Shown: positions 46,710 to 57,841 of the stretch, one piece after another
How the letters are laid out: the number at the start of each line of letters is the position of its first letter
How positions within the stretch are numbered: position 1 is the stretch's first letter
DNA from: Thermothelomyces thermophilus ATCC 42464
Lineage: Eukaryota > Ascomycota > Sordariomycetes > Sordariales > Chaetomiaceae
Assembly (NCBI RefSeq): GCF_000226095.1
Contig: NC_016476.1
Span: 4,278,001-4,342,000 of the forward strand
Length of the DNA: 64,000 nt
Direction: 5' to 3'
Made by a program: the position numbers and the translations under genes
Notes under the pieces: model-generated
Databases searched by the model: none
Seen by the model: the letters and a program-made list of their open reading frames with translations, nothing else
What the model was told of the DNA's origin: nothing

Positions 46710-48777
46710 CTATCCTAGGCCGGTGGCCCTTTGCGAGATTTTACTCGCCCCCAGGTATAATCCCAACAAGAAACACAGAACCATCGAGACGGTCACAACC
46801 GCCATAGCCGCAATCGCCTTCGTCGCCCATGCCTTCTTCAGTCGCCGACATTGCTGTCTTTGCCGCCGCAGCAACAAGGCCCTGACCATCCTATCCATAT
46901 CTTGGTCGATGTTGAGCCGTTCCCTCGGTCCAGCACGCAGGAGGCGACTATTGTGCGCCGTTGACCCGGACACAACTGAAAAGCGCCGCCTCGGAGGTGT
47001 CGCCGCCCGGCGGAATAAAAGGCCGCGCTCGTCCGCATCTTCGTCGTCGTCATCGGGTTCATCCCCACTCTCCATCCCTAGCAGCTCCAGCAGGTCGAAA
47101 TCCAGCAAACCCTCCTCTTCCTCCGCTTCTTCCTCTCCGTCCCCCTCCTCTTGTTCGTCTTCTTCATCTACCGCTTCTTCTTTCCCACGACCCGTTGCCG
47201 CTGTTCGCGAACCGGAGGCGGAAGTCCGAGCAGAGTGAGAATCAGAAGCAGCAGCATCAACAGCAGTCGAAGAAGAAGAGCGGGCGGAAGCGCACCACCG
47301 CCGCCTCTTTCCCGTACCCGCCAGTGGTAGCGGGAGCGGGAGGCGGTTGCTCAGCGCCTTGGCCTCGGCCAGCGTATGCGTGAAAACAGCGGCGTCAGGC
47401 GGAGTCGGCGGGATGTCGTGGACCGAGCCTACGACGCGTGCGGGGACGCCGAAGGCGACGCTTAGGGGCGGAATGTCGTGCTTCACGAGGGAGCAGGCGC
47501 CGATCACTGCGCCGGAGCCTATCGTCACGCCGCCTCTGAACCGTGGGGATGAGCGGTCCAGTAGTTAGCTTCAAAGACCTTTTCTGGGATAGGGATAAGG
47601 GGAGGGTTTAGTTCAAGTGCCGAGGGATGGATCATTGGGTGATGAGAACATCCATTGATCGACAATGCGGAGCGCTGGGTAAGAATAACACCCCAAAAAA
47701 AGAAGAGGGAGAGAGAGAAAGAGAGAGAAAGAGGAAGGACGGAAGAGAAAAAAATAACATATAGAAAATGAGAGAGATGACAGAAGAATGAGAGTATGAA
47801 ACGAGAAGGGACTTGGGTTTTGGTGTGGTGAGAGCGAAATGCCGGCGTCAATTGCCAGAAGCAGACAAACCTACAAGATGGTGACATTGGCTCCGATCCA
47901 GACGTTATCGCCAATCGTAACCGGCTGACCAATGCTGTACTTCTGGAGACGCTCGTCGAGTCGCACGGGATCTGTGGGTTTTTTTTTTGTCCATTTAGCC
48001 GTCTCCATTCTCGCGGGTCCTGCAGGCTGACACAATCGGGACAAGCGCGCAAGCTACCGGGCGGGGGGCCGCCATGCAGGTCGGGCATATTCGGCTGACG
48101 GCACGGGAACGGCACCCGAGAGAAAGGAGCGCGGTTTCGAGCCCGGGGGTCTTGGCTGGATCGAGAGAGAAGGGGGAGAGGACGGAGGAAAGGGGTTGGA
48201 TTAGACTCACGAGTAACCCCGACGATGCAGCAGTTAGGGCCAATGTTGCAGCCTTCGCCAATGACCACGTCGGCCACGGGAGTGTCCATGATCATGCAGT
48301 TCCTGTTGATGAAGGTGGAACCCCCGACGTGCAGGCGGATGCCATAGTCGATAAAGACGGGCGGTTTGACAAACGGCGTCTTGGCCTTGAGCGTTGGGTC
48401 GGCGAAGGTTTGGTCGTGGGTGACGGCCAAGATGCCGTCTTCGGCCCGGTCGCGGTCCGGCCGTACAATGCTGCAGAAATGTTAGTGCGCCTTGATTTAG
48501 GGCCCCCACACCCGACGACGGTGGATAGCCTTCCGGACGTGGGGAAGGAAAGGAGGATGTCTTTCCGGCGCCCGGGTGGGTCGACGTACTCAAGCCACTT
48601 CTGGCTCCGCTCCTCCGGGTCCGCATCGTCTGGTGTACTATTGAAGACGCGACATGCTTGTGCACACCGGTTCCGCACCGCACGGAAGTCGGAATTGCCG
48701 GCGGGGAAGATGACCTCGGGGAAGTGACTGACTTCAACCTCCTCGGGCGCCCTGGCGACGGTGGATTCGCTGCTCAT
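46710..48777 (-). CDS. Hexapeptide acetyltransferase with acidic, membrane-anchored tail
   Basis: NodL/LacA-like CoA-dependent O-acetyltransferase of sugars, with an unusual extension. Exons 48777-48590, 48470-48211, 47971-47875 and 47535-46710 join in phase to 456 residues. The N-terminal MAC domain ([20 protein letters not shown]) is followed by the left-handed beta-helix: [39 protein letters not shown] (with the active-site His position), [19 protein letters not shown] and [19 protein letters not shown]. The usual enzymes end at about 230 residues. Here about 200 more follow: Ser/Ala-rich, a Glu/Asp block ([18 protein letters not shown]), a basic stretch, and one hydrophobic helix ([20 protein letters not shown]) near the C-terminus that looks like a tail anchor. 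I see no splice signal that would remove it. Confidence 0.85.
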
Positions 48778-49112
48778 GGCCGTGGTTGACGGCGGTCAGT
48801 CGCCGGTTCCGCAGTCGTTGGATGCCGGGCTCGAATTTGGCGTTAAATTCTCTGGATCGCGTTGGCAGAAATGGGGGACAGTCCTGAATGAAGAGGCAAC
48901 CAGGAAGGGTGAGCACGTAATCCCCCCTCTCAGGGAGTCTCTGCACCGCCTTAATAGTCGGCAGTGACGGGCGGTTGGCCTATTTCTGGGCCCTCGTGCT
49001 GAGGCCAAACGGAGCCGTGTCTGCTCACTCGACACCGGGAGTAGCCCGAGAGGGAGGGTGGTGTCTAGGAGCCCCTTCCCCCCGGCAGCCGTGCCAGGCC
49101 GTGGCTGCGCAA

Positions 49113-49130
49113 ATGTATGTATGTATGTAC
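49113..49130. repeat. ATGT tetranucleotide run
   Basis: Four ATGT units ending in ACGAAGTA; a similar run with the ending ACGCAGTA is at 51920. Confidence 0.8.
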
Positions 49131-50035
49131 GAAGTAGCTGGGTTCGGGAACGGAGGGATATGCGGGCGGGCCAGTGTCAGCTGTCGAGCCTCGGTTCCCT
49201 CCAGGAGCGGTCGATGTGCTTTTCGACGAACTGGTGCCTGGGGCCGCTGTTCATAGTAGTGGTGTTAAACGTCGACGGGGGGCCTGTTTCCTCGAGCGCG
49301 GTGGGCTGAGTGCAAACGAAGGGTGAGCCTGGAAGCCGCTGGATTGGCCGAGCTGCCGTCTTAAACGGGGAGGGAAGGTCAGCAAATTCGGAATTGCCCC
49401 CCGCGCATGTTTTCGACATCCCGGACACTAGTTAGTGCAATGTCTTGCACGGAATACTCCGTAGTATTGTACAATATTACGGATTACACTTACTAGTGTG
49501 AGTATGCATGAAATACTGTACTCTTGGTGCACCCTCCCCTCGTTCCCGTCCCCATCCACCCCCAGGAATCTGAATCCCGCGGTTGATGACATGCATGGGC
49601 TTCGGGTGGTGGGTGTTCACACCATGTGTTTTCACTTCAGTGGGCGCCCCAGGGGTGGTTCTCCGCAAATATGGCTGCACGGCTCTTCCCCTGTCATCCA
49701 ATGCTGTCCTACACTATCTGTAGTGTAGTTAATAAACTAAGCAACAGAGGCTACAAGCGAATTTCGGGCAGTCGTCGTGTGACAAACCCTGGGTAACCCC
49801 CTCCCCTGTCTCCTACCAGGATAGGTTTATGTGTATTACTGCAGGGCAAATCCGCTCCATGCTTGAAGCCCTGCATATGGTGGGACGGGGAGCCAGTGGT
49901 GGGTACACGGGTGGTCCCAGTTGGTTCCCCTACACTAGTGCAAGCTAGTGGAAATCAAGTTCTTGCGATGTGCCACCAGCCCGCGTCTTCTCCGCGTTTC
50001 AATGCAGCGAACAAGGGAAAAAATAGAGTGGGAAA

Positions 50036-50056
50036 GGGGGTGGGGGGGGGGGGGGG
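50036..50056. repeat. G-run (G5 T G15)
   Basis: Five G, one T and fifteen G in a row; able to form a G-quadruplex on the plus strand or to slip during replication. Confidence 0.85.
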
Positions 50057-51919
50057 AAGAGCGGTGTCAGGTAATTCAATCGGTGGTTCTTGCAGTTGGG
50101 GCGGGACGGCGCTGGTCCCCGGTATTGAGCTGGGGCCCCAACACCGTCTCGTGTGTTTTGCCAAGGATGATGTTCGCCCTGAGGGAGACACGGATTTGGG
50201 GTTGTGATTCCGCGGGGCCCACTGTCCTTGCACGCTCCACCGAACCGGGCGATCCGACCAGTCCGGGGCCGCCGCGGCTGCCTCCCCGGACGCCTCCTTG
50301 CTAGGGTTGCACGACCGGCCACAGTGCAGATGGGGCAGTTGAGCCGGCTGATGGTTCCGGCTACTGCTAGCCCCAGGGCCTGGAGGTGCTTTGTCGTTAG
50401 CAATTCCAAGTTTTGCGCGACCCGCTGCCATGGGGGTGTTCTTGGGGCCCGGCTTTTGCTTTTTTTTGTGCTCGCGTGAGCCTGGGTCCTTGTTTTGCGT
50501 CGTACATGGTAGAAGTACGTCCGTACTCCGTACTTCGTTTGCAAAAGTTCGAGGTCTTGCACTGGAGAAGAGGGGGTGTCTGTGGATCATGATACGTGCC
50601 TGCGCACGGGAGACTTACAATATGATCACCTTTATCATACGGAGTAATGTACGAAAATGGCACATACTAGTATGTATGGAGGTTCTGACCATCTCAATAC
50701 CGAAGCCCGGCTTTAAATGTATGCATGTACTGTACAGGACACCACACTAATTCTACGAAATGGCGTTGCAACCCTTCGGTGTCCCCTTCCGGGAGCATTT
50801 TTATGCTTCAAGCTGCGGCGTAGACGGAACAATTCCTACAAACGGCACCCTCTTTAACTATCTTACGTTTGCTCCGACAGGACCGACCCTATTGACAAGG
50901 ATGCGGGGAACCTTGGCCGTTTTTTAGTCTGGCTTGCAGAACGTTTAACAAACCGACGACACCGGTAGATCTTCGCTCGTCCTAGGCTTTTGACGAACAG
51001 CAGATGGGGCTTTTTAAACTTGTCCAGGAATCGTCAAGAGCCCGGAGGTCGCAGGTAGGGTACGAGTATACAAGTACGTTGAGACAATGGTTGTGACATT
51101 TGCGCATGATCTCCCGGATTGACGATGTTGGCGGGTCAAGAGAGGGAACGGGGTGGTGGATGATTCTTCGACCAAGTTCATCAACCCGAGTGAGCCGCAG
51201 GCGACAAGCTGCACTTGTCAATCAGAACTGTCCATTCACGAAGGGTAAAAAATGTGGGGGGGCAGCCAGACTTGTCTATTCGTCTTTCAGGCAAGGACCA
51301 AGGCACCGTCGAGCCACTTCGCGAGGTGAGAGATCCCCATCGGCAGCATCGCTGGCAGGGTGGCAACAGCAGCGGGCGGCAGCACCCGATACCAGGCACT
51401 TGCAGGCCTTGTATTTGTGTTCATGGCCATAATTATGCAGCGAACGAGATGTCGTAGATCTACATATACTACATGTAGTGTAACCTTCAGTTGCGCGGTT
51501 TACGGAATGTTCTGTAGTGTAAGGCAGTGTAGTGTACACAAGGGGTAATGTAGGCGAGCGCTATCACCCGGAGATGGTCGCGTTGGCGCATATCAGCGCG
51601 CATCAAAACCAGTGACGGGCATGCGGCATATGGGATCGGATCCTGCAACGGCCGCGGACGGGCGATCATCCCGCGGGCCCGCCCCGCGTCCGCCGATGGC
51701 CGACGCTTCCCCGGCCCCTTTCCCCTCTTCCTCGTGCTGTACTGTCAAGTCCCTCCGCATTACCAATTCGTACACTCTGGTGTACACTATGCACAGGGTA
51801 TGCATAACAGTCCACTGCGATATGCATGTATGTAATTCGTGTTTGGCACTGCAGCGTGCCATTGACGGGCGAAACCGTACATGGGAGAGTGGAGGGCCGG
51901 AAAATGTTCCGGTTAGGTA

Positions 51920-51939
51920 ATGTATGTATGTATGTATGT
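51920..51939. repeat. ATGT tetranucleotide run
   Basis: Five ATGT units followed by ACGCAGTAAC and a TACTCCGTA copy at 51950. Confidence 0.8.
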
Positions 51940-53128
51940 ACGCAGTAACTACTCCGTACAGACGTGCAAAGGTTGGTTTTAGTGGGGCAGGCCCGGCAGT
52001 GAAGAAAACTCCGGAGCTAACTAGTCCTGGCGGTAAACTTTCGGCGGTGACGATGCTGGTGCAACACAATGTTAAACAAGGGGTGCGGATGCTGGACGAC
52101 GATGGGAAAGGGCTGCAACAGTAGTGTTCGGGAGTAAATCTCCAGACGTACTCGGATGGTGGGTATGACGGGCTATCAGCTGATGCAGCGGGTAAAGTTA
52201 TCAGCGACTAACAATGTCCAAGTCTCATCACGAACTATGACACCAACCACTCTTTGGACCTGTAGTGTAAAGGAATGGAAGCCCATCAAAATGCTACTAA
52301 AACGATAGGGAGAGGAGAAACCCGAGAGCCTCGGAAACAAACTGGGAGCGTACACTGTCAGTCTCCAGCCATGCGTTTTTCGCACAGGGTCCGATGCCAG
52401 TAAACGCCAGCATCACCTCCGAGCAGCTGCGCATGATTAAAATCAAGTTTTGTGGACGAGGGCAGGTTTTTGTTCTATAGAGAAGGAGCAAACTAAACAA
52501 GCAAGTAGAGTAAACAGGCTTAGAGTAAACCTGAGCCCACTATATGGTATATACGCCAGTTATTAATTACTAATTCCTTAAATGAGTGGCCATGAGGGTT
52601 GTCGGGAGTTCACGTTAGTACTCGGAAATGGTGATGCGGTTTGGGCTGCCTCAACAGGTCTTTCGCTGTGGATTAATCAATCCACGTGCCAGAAGTGATT
52701 CAGCCAGGTGGAGGTGAGAAGGCAGAGCGACCTTCATGGAATCGAATCTGTTCTGCAGCAAGTCGCATGACAAAAAGCGCCTCGCCCAGGACATCGATGG
52801 ACGGTTGAACAGTTCAACCACAAATGTCTCGCAGCCGAGCTATTAACAGGGTTCAGCATGCGCACAATATCTAGCCAATGAGCCAGTCATCTCCCGAGGA
52901 GAAGGCAAGGCTATTACCGCAAATGCAGGAAGCATGTATCATATAATTAATTACACCATACTAATTTTGGCATCGCAGGGATACGGTTAAGTTCAGGTAC
53001 TCCTGGCCATCTCCGAGAATCCCCGACCGCCCCATCATCAAGACGCGGGCGTCTCACAGGACAAGTCACACGGCACCCATCACCCAGCGCCACCCCGGTT
53101 TCGGGCCGGACCCTCTCCTTGCAGCGGC

Positions 53129-56031
53129 TTAGTTGTGATCAAACTTGGGTGGCTTGTAGATGTCGTCGGGATCTGCATGACGTGTTAGCTTACCCTCCCT
53201 CCCGACCAAGACCGAAGACACCCTGGTGGTGGCGAGGCTTACCCTTCCCATGTTGGACAATGAACCGTTTGACCTCATCCACCCGTGCATCCATATCCTT
53301 AATTAGCGCTTCAGCCTTTTCCCTCACCTCCGCGTTCCTCTCTGCAGCGACCTGCAGCGCCTTCCTTGCCAGGTCGAACCGGCTCACCCTATTGACGAGC
53401 ATCATGTCAAACGGCGTTGTCGTGCTGCCCTCCTCGCGGTACCCGGCGATGCTCATGCGTGCGGTGCCGGGGTGACAAAACAGCAGGCCCTGTAGCTCGG
53501 TGGCGTAGCCGTGGTAGTTGAACAGCACGGGGCGGTCGGCCGTGAAGAGGTCGACAAAGGCATCGCGGCTCAGCGCGTGCGGGTGCCGAGCCTCGGGCGC
53601 CAGGATCATCAGGTCCGTCACGTTGACGACGCGGACGCGCAGCCGCGGGCACAGGGCTCGCAGTAGCTCGGCCGCCTTGACCGTCTCAAAGGTCACCTCG
53701 ACGCCGATGCCGACCAGCACAACGTCCGGCTCATCTTCCTGCGCCTGCCGGGACGGGTCGGGAGGGGACGAGGCGAAAGACCAAATGGAGGCGCCGCGGC
53801 GGCAATGCTCGGCCGCTTCCTCGGGTGACAGGTACACTGCCGTGGGCTGCTTGGAACCGATGATGAGATTGGTCTTATTGCGTGACTGGAGGCAGTGGTG
53901 GACGGTGCTGAGGAAGCAGTTCGCGTCCGGGGGGAGATAGACCTGCACCAGGAGTCGGCAGTGTGAGCAAGAGTGTAAGACACGGTGGCAGGCTGCAGAA
54001 GGGAGGCCGGGAGGGAGGAGAGATATGCTTACCCTAGCTGCCCTAGGCTTGATGTTCAAGACTGCACCGATAAACGACGGGTTCTGGTGCGAGAACCCAT
54101 TGTGCTCTTGCCGAGTCCACGTGCTCGTCTCGATATAGTTGATCGACGGCAGGTCGCCGCGCCACTTGACCTCACATCCGATTTTGACGAACTTGGAGTA
54201 CTGAACCATCATGGTGTGCACGATGCCCAGGAATGACTCATAGCTCGGGAAGATAGCGGTCCGGCCCGTCAGTGTGTACCCTTGCATGAAGCCCTGGCAA
54301 TTGTGCTCCGAGAGCACCTCAATCACGCGCCCACCGTTGGCTCGCGAGTACTGGTCCCACTGGAAGTTGCGTTGCGAATGGTCGAGCACAGCGTCGAGCT
54401 TGTTGCTCTCCAGCTCGTCAGGCGAGAAGAGTCTGATCGTCTTGGGGTTCTCCTGGAAGACCTTGTCGAGGAACTTGCCGGTGACCTTCATGCAACTCTC
54501 CTCGCTGCCCTTCTCGACGCCAAACGGTTGCCAGTCGACGGCCTTAAGGCCAATGAAAGGGGCGTATGTCGCCTTGAGCTGACCGAGTTTCTTCCCGTCC
54601 TTGCGAGGCAAAAGGGCGAGAACGGTCTCGGTCGGCTTCCCGTCCTTGAGGAGCTCGCCGATTTTGTAGCTCGACAGCCAGTTGTCGAGCGCTTTGAGCT
54701 GTGTTGGGTCGCTGTTGGCCTTGGGCAAAGGAACCTGATGAGCATGAAAGGATCCTTCGATGAGGTTGCCCTCAACCTCCTTGGGCCCAGTCCAACCCTA
54801 TAGAGTGTCAGTCTTTGCCGGCGGTCGCGGAACTTCAGAGCCATCTTCCTTACCTTCGGCGTCCTTAACACTATCATTGGCCATCGTGGCTTCTCTATCG
54901 GCTTCCCCGACCGCGCCGCTTGCTGAATCTTCTTGATCTCAGCTACGGCCCACTCAAGGGCGTTCTGCAGCTCGTCGTCGATGTCTTCCAGATCTTCCAC
55001 TATGCGGACTTGATAGCCGTAGCCGCTGAACAAGCAAACAATCTCTTTGTCGTCCATACAGCCGAATATGGTCCGTTCGCTGATCTTGAACCCGTTGGCA
55101 TGGAGAATGGGAATGACGGCCCCCGATTCGGCCGGGTCAAGGTACTTGATGGCGTGCCAGGCCCTGGTTGGGTAGGTAAGTATACGGTGTGCGCCACAAG
55201 GAAACTGTTGAAATTGTTCGACTTACGTAGCAGTCGGCCCCGTCTCGGCCTCCCCGTCGCCAACGATGCAAGTGACGATGAGGTCTGGATTATCCATGAC
55301 TGCACCGAAGGATACGGCCAGCGCATACCCCAGCTCGCCGCCCTCGTGGATGGATCCGGGAGTCTGGGCGTTGATGTGGCTTGGATGTGTCGTCAGCCGC
55401 AGGTCCTGAGGCGACAGTTCAATCTTCGCGAGAAAACCCACCTTGGAAAGCCCCCGGGAACGGAGAATCTGGTGATCAAGTTTCGCAACCCTTCCGCATT
55501 CCTGTCGTACTGGCCAGGGTAGAACTTCTCCAGAGAGCCCTCGAGCCACAACGCAGCCAAGGCGCCCGGCGCACCGTGCCCTGGACCAATAACATAGATC
55601 ATGTCGAGGTCGTGGTTGCGGATGAGCAGGTTGAGGTGGGACCACACTAAGATGAGACCCGGACATGTTCCCCAGTGGCCTGTCATCCTATGTTAGACAT
55701 CGCTGAAGGAATGAGAAGCAAACGACAGGCCTACCTAAGAGACGGGGCTTGATATTTTCCATCTTCAGTTCGGAGTCAAGAAGGACATTGTCCCGGAGGA
55801 ATATCATCGCTGAAATGTCAATGTGAGTTACAGGTTCAAACTAAGAAATGGAATTGAAAGGAAATTACCTGCTGTGATGTACTCTGCCGCCCGCTGGAAG
55901 CTTCTCAATGACTGTCGGACGTCATCTTGCAGCGGCTTCTTCTCGGGCTGCACCGCCAGCTCCAGCACGCTGTCTGGGAGGTGAGACGGCAGAGGAGGGG
56001 GATTCGCGATCGGAATCTGTTTTCTAGGCAT
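53129..56031 (-). CDS. Phosphoketolase (xylulose-5-P/fructose-6-P)
   Basis: Thiamine-diphosphate enzyme that splits xylulose-5-phosphate with phosphate into acetyl-phosphate and glyceraldehyde-3-phosphate. Eight exons (56031-55869, 55809-55735, 55679-55442, 55379-55227, 55163-54854, 54797-54033, 53942-53243, 53172-53129) join in phase to 815 residues, the normal length. Marks are [19 protein letters not shown], the segment [18 protein letters not shown], the ThDP/Mg motif GDGEAETG at 199, [20 protein letters not shown] and [15 protein letters not shown], and the C-terminal [17 protein letters not shown] with PFDMMLVN. The start at 56031 begins [15 protein letters not shown]; longer readings lack a family match. 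It is a cytosolic enzyme of pentose use. No acetate kinase gene is in the window. It is the last intact gene before the telomere. Confidence 0.95.
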
Positions 56032-56599
56032 TGTAGCGACCTGGTGAGCGATGTGCAAGGGACTCGGAGGCTTCACAGTTGTTTGGCGGTATATTGGAAT
56101 TTTCGATAGAGCCTGCTTGTTGATAACGGCCGGTAGCTCGAGTCGTTTGGAAGGATAGAGAAAATGACAGTAGGAGAACCGGTAATTATACCAAGCGACT
56201 AATAAAGGTGAGGAGAGGGCATGTGAACGCAAGAATCTATTTCGTTACCAGAGTACCGTTCAACGGTGATAGGAAGTTTATGCTGGACTGGTGACGTGCC
56301 GTATGACGTAGTTAATATCACCAAGCTACTAGAAGACCACTGAGAGAAGGGGAAAAGTGGTCCGGGTGGTCAGCCGCTCACTAGAATCTGCAATATATAG
56401 GACGAAATCGTTTAATGCAAATCAAAGGAGCTCACAAGTGGGTTAATCCTAAAGATAGTCAATAGTCCGAATGGTGATCACAGCAGACCATGTTATATGC
56501 TTTTTACTAGACGCACAATTTACAGTCGAAAGTTCTGCTGTCATCGTACTGACAGTATGATTAGTAAGGCAAAGAGGGAAGCAGGGATAGAGGACGAAA
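56032..56599. promoter_or_regulatory. Upstream region of the phosphoketolase gene
   Basis: Unique-looking sequence between the gene and the decayed terminal block. No clear TATA box. Near 56,600 the composition turns sharply AT-rich. Confidence 0.4.
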
Positions 56600-57815
56600 C
56601 TACCGTCAGAGCATGGGGGCGACGTTACGAAACGGGCGGTTCTAATTAAATCCTCTACTTGTTACGGTAATAGAAGATGGTGGTTCTAATAGATAGAAGA
56701 TGGTTCCAATTAATAGAAGAAAGTTAGTAAATTATAAATAGTTCAAAAGAGCGATGTCTCCTTCCTACGTTTGCTAGCCCTATTAGCTCTATATAAGTAG
56801 AGGATAGGAACAAAGAACACTCCATTTGCCAGCCCGTTTGCTAGATCTATAGGGCTTATCTTATCTAACCTTATATAATGGACGCGTCTATAGATAACAT
56901 ACTATATCAAGTCCCCTACCTAGAAGGAAAAATATAATGCTTATACTATAGCTCTAAATAGCTCTTAAACATGCTTTCTTTCTATAGTAATATTATAATA
57001 GAAGATAATAGCGTTATCCTATTATTATAGTGTCCTATATATCCTCTTATTGGCTACCTATAACTTGGCTTGGAACTAGAATTAGGTCCCTTTTGTTTGG
57101 TAATATTGTCTTATAAGGGCATCTATATAGGCGTTTACTATTTATAGTTTTCTTTATAAGAGTCCTTAGTATAGCTTAAGTCGTTATAGGTTAACCTCCC
57201 TAGTATACCTAGTATTTATTAACTATCTTATATATATAGTATAGTTAGAAGTTAATCTTCTAGATGTTATATTTATAGCTAGGTCTTTTTTATTTGATTA
57301 GATATTTATATTGATTATATATAAACTTATAGTTCTAGATATACTTAAGTTTATACTTGTCTCTAGATTCTAGACTACTATTAGTATAGCTATCTTTAAT
57401 AGGGTTAGGAGGTAGTATAGTATATTTATATAGGTTAGTACCTAGAGGTAGAAGTAATAAGTATACCATTGATATTATAGGATAGATATTTATATTTAGT
57501 AATAGATAAAGATAGTAAGCTAGACAGCTAATATATTTAATAACTTCAAAAGATCTAATATATTATTAAGATAACTTATATAACGGTTAGCTAGGTAGAT
57601 AGTAGCTATAGTATAGGTATAGATATACTTAATTACCTAGTTTAAATTTAATATTATAGTAATTAACGTTATATATATATTTAGCTTTAGCTATTATAAA
57701 GTCTATTACTATCTAAGCATCTTAATATAGATATTTATATAGGACTAAGATATTCTATACTATATTTAATAATAGTATAGTTAGTACCTTTAATAGTCTA
57801 ATAGGTTTAAAACTA
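56600..57815. repeat. AT-rich decayed block, probably old retroelement sequence
   Basis: About 1.2 kb dominated by TA steps with very few CA or TG steps, as left by repeat-induced point mutation. A TGTTACGG start and a TATA-like stretch near 56,660-56,800 are reminiscent of fungal LTRs, but no second copy was found and no protein is recognisable. Class uncertain; old and broken. Confidence 0.4.
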
Positions 57816-57841
57816 TATTATTATTATTATTATTATTATTT
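57816..57841 (-). repeat. TAA-type simple tail of the LINE
   Basis: About eight TTA units on the plus strand, that is TAA on the element's own strand, exactly where its 3' end is expected. Confidence 0.7.

Larger units (their letters stand above)
48778..53128. other. Gene-poor stretch rich in short repeats
   Basis: About 4.3 kb without a supported gene. Many small frames on both strands lack domains. It concentrates simple repeats: ATGT runs at 49113-49130 and 51920-51939, a G-run at 50036-50056, and four copies of TACTCCGTA or its complement (49455, 50524, 50638, 51950). It also includes the 3' flank of the phosphoketolase gene. Confidence 0.45.
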
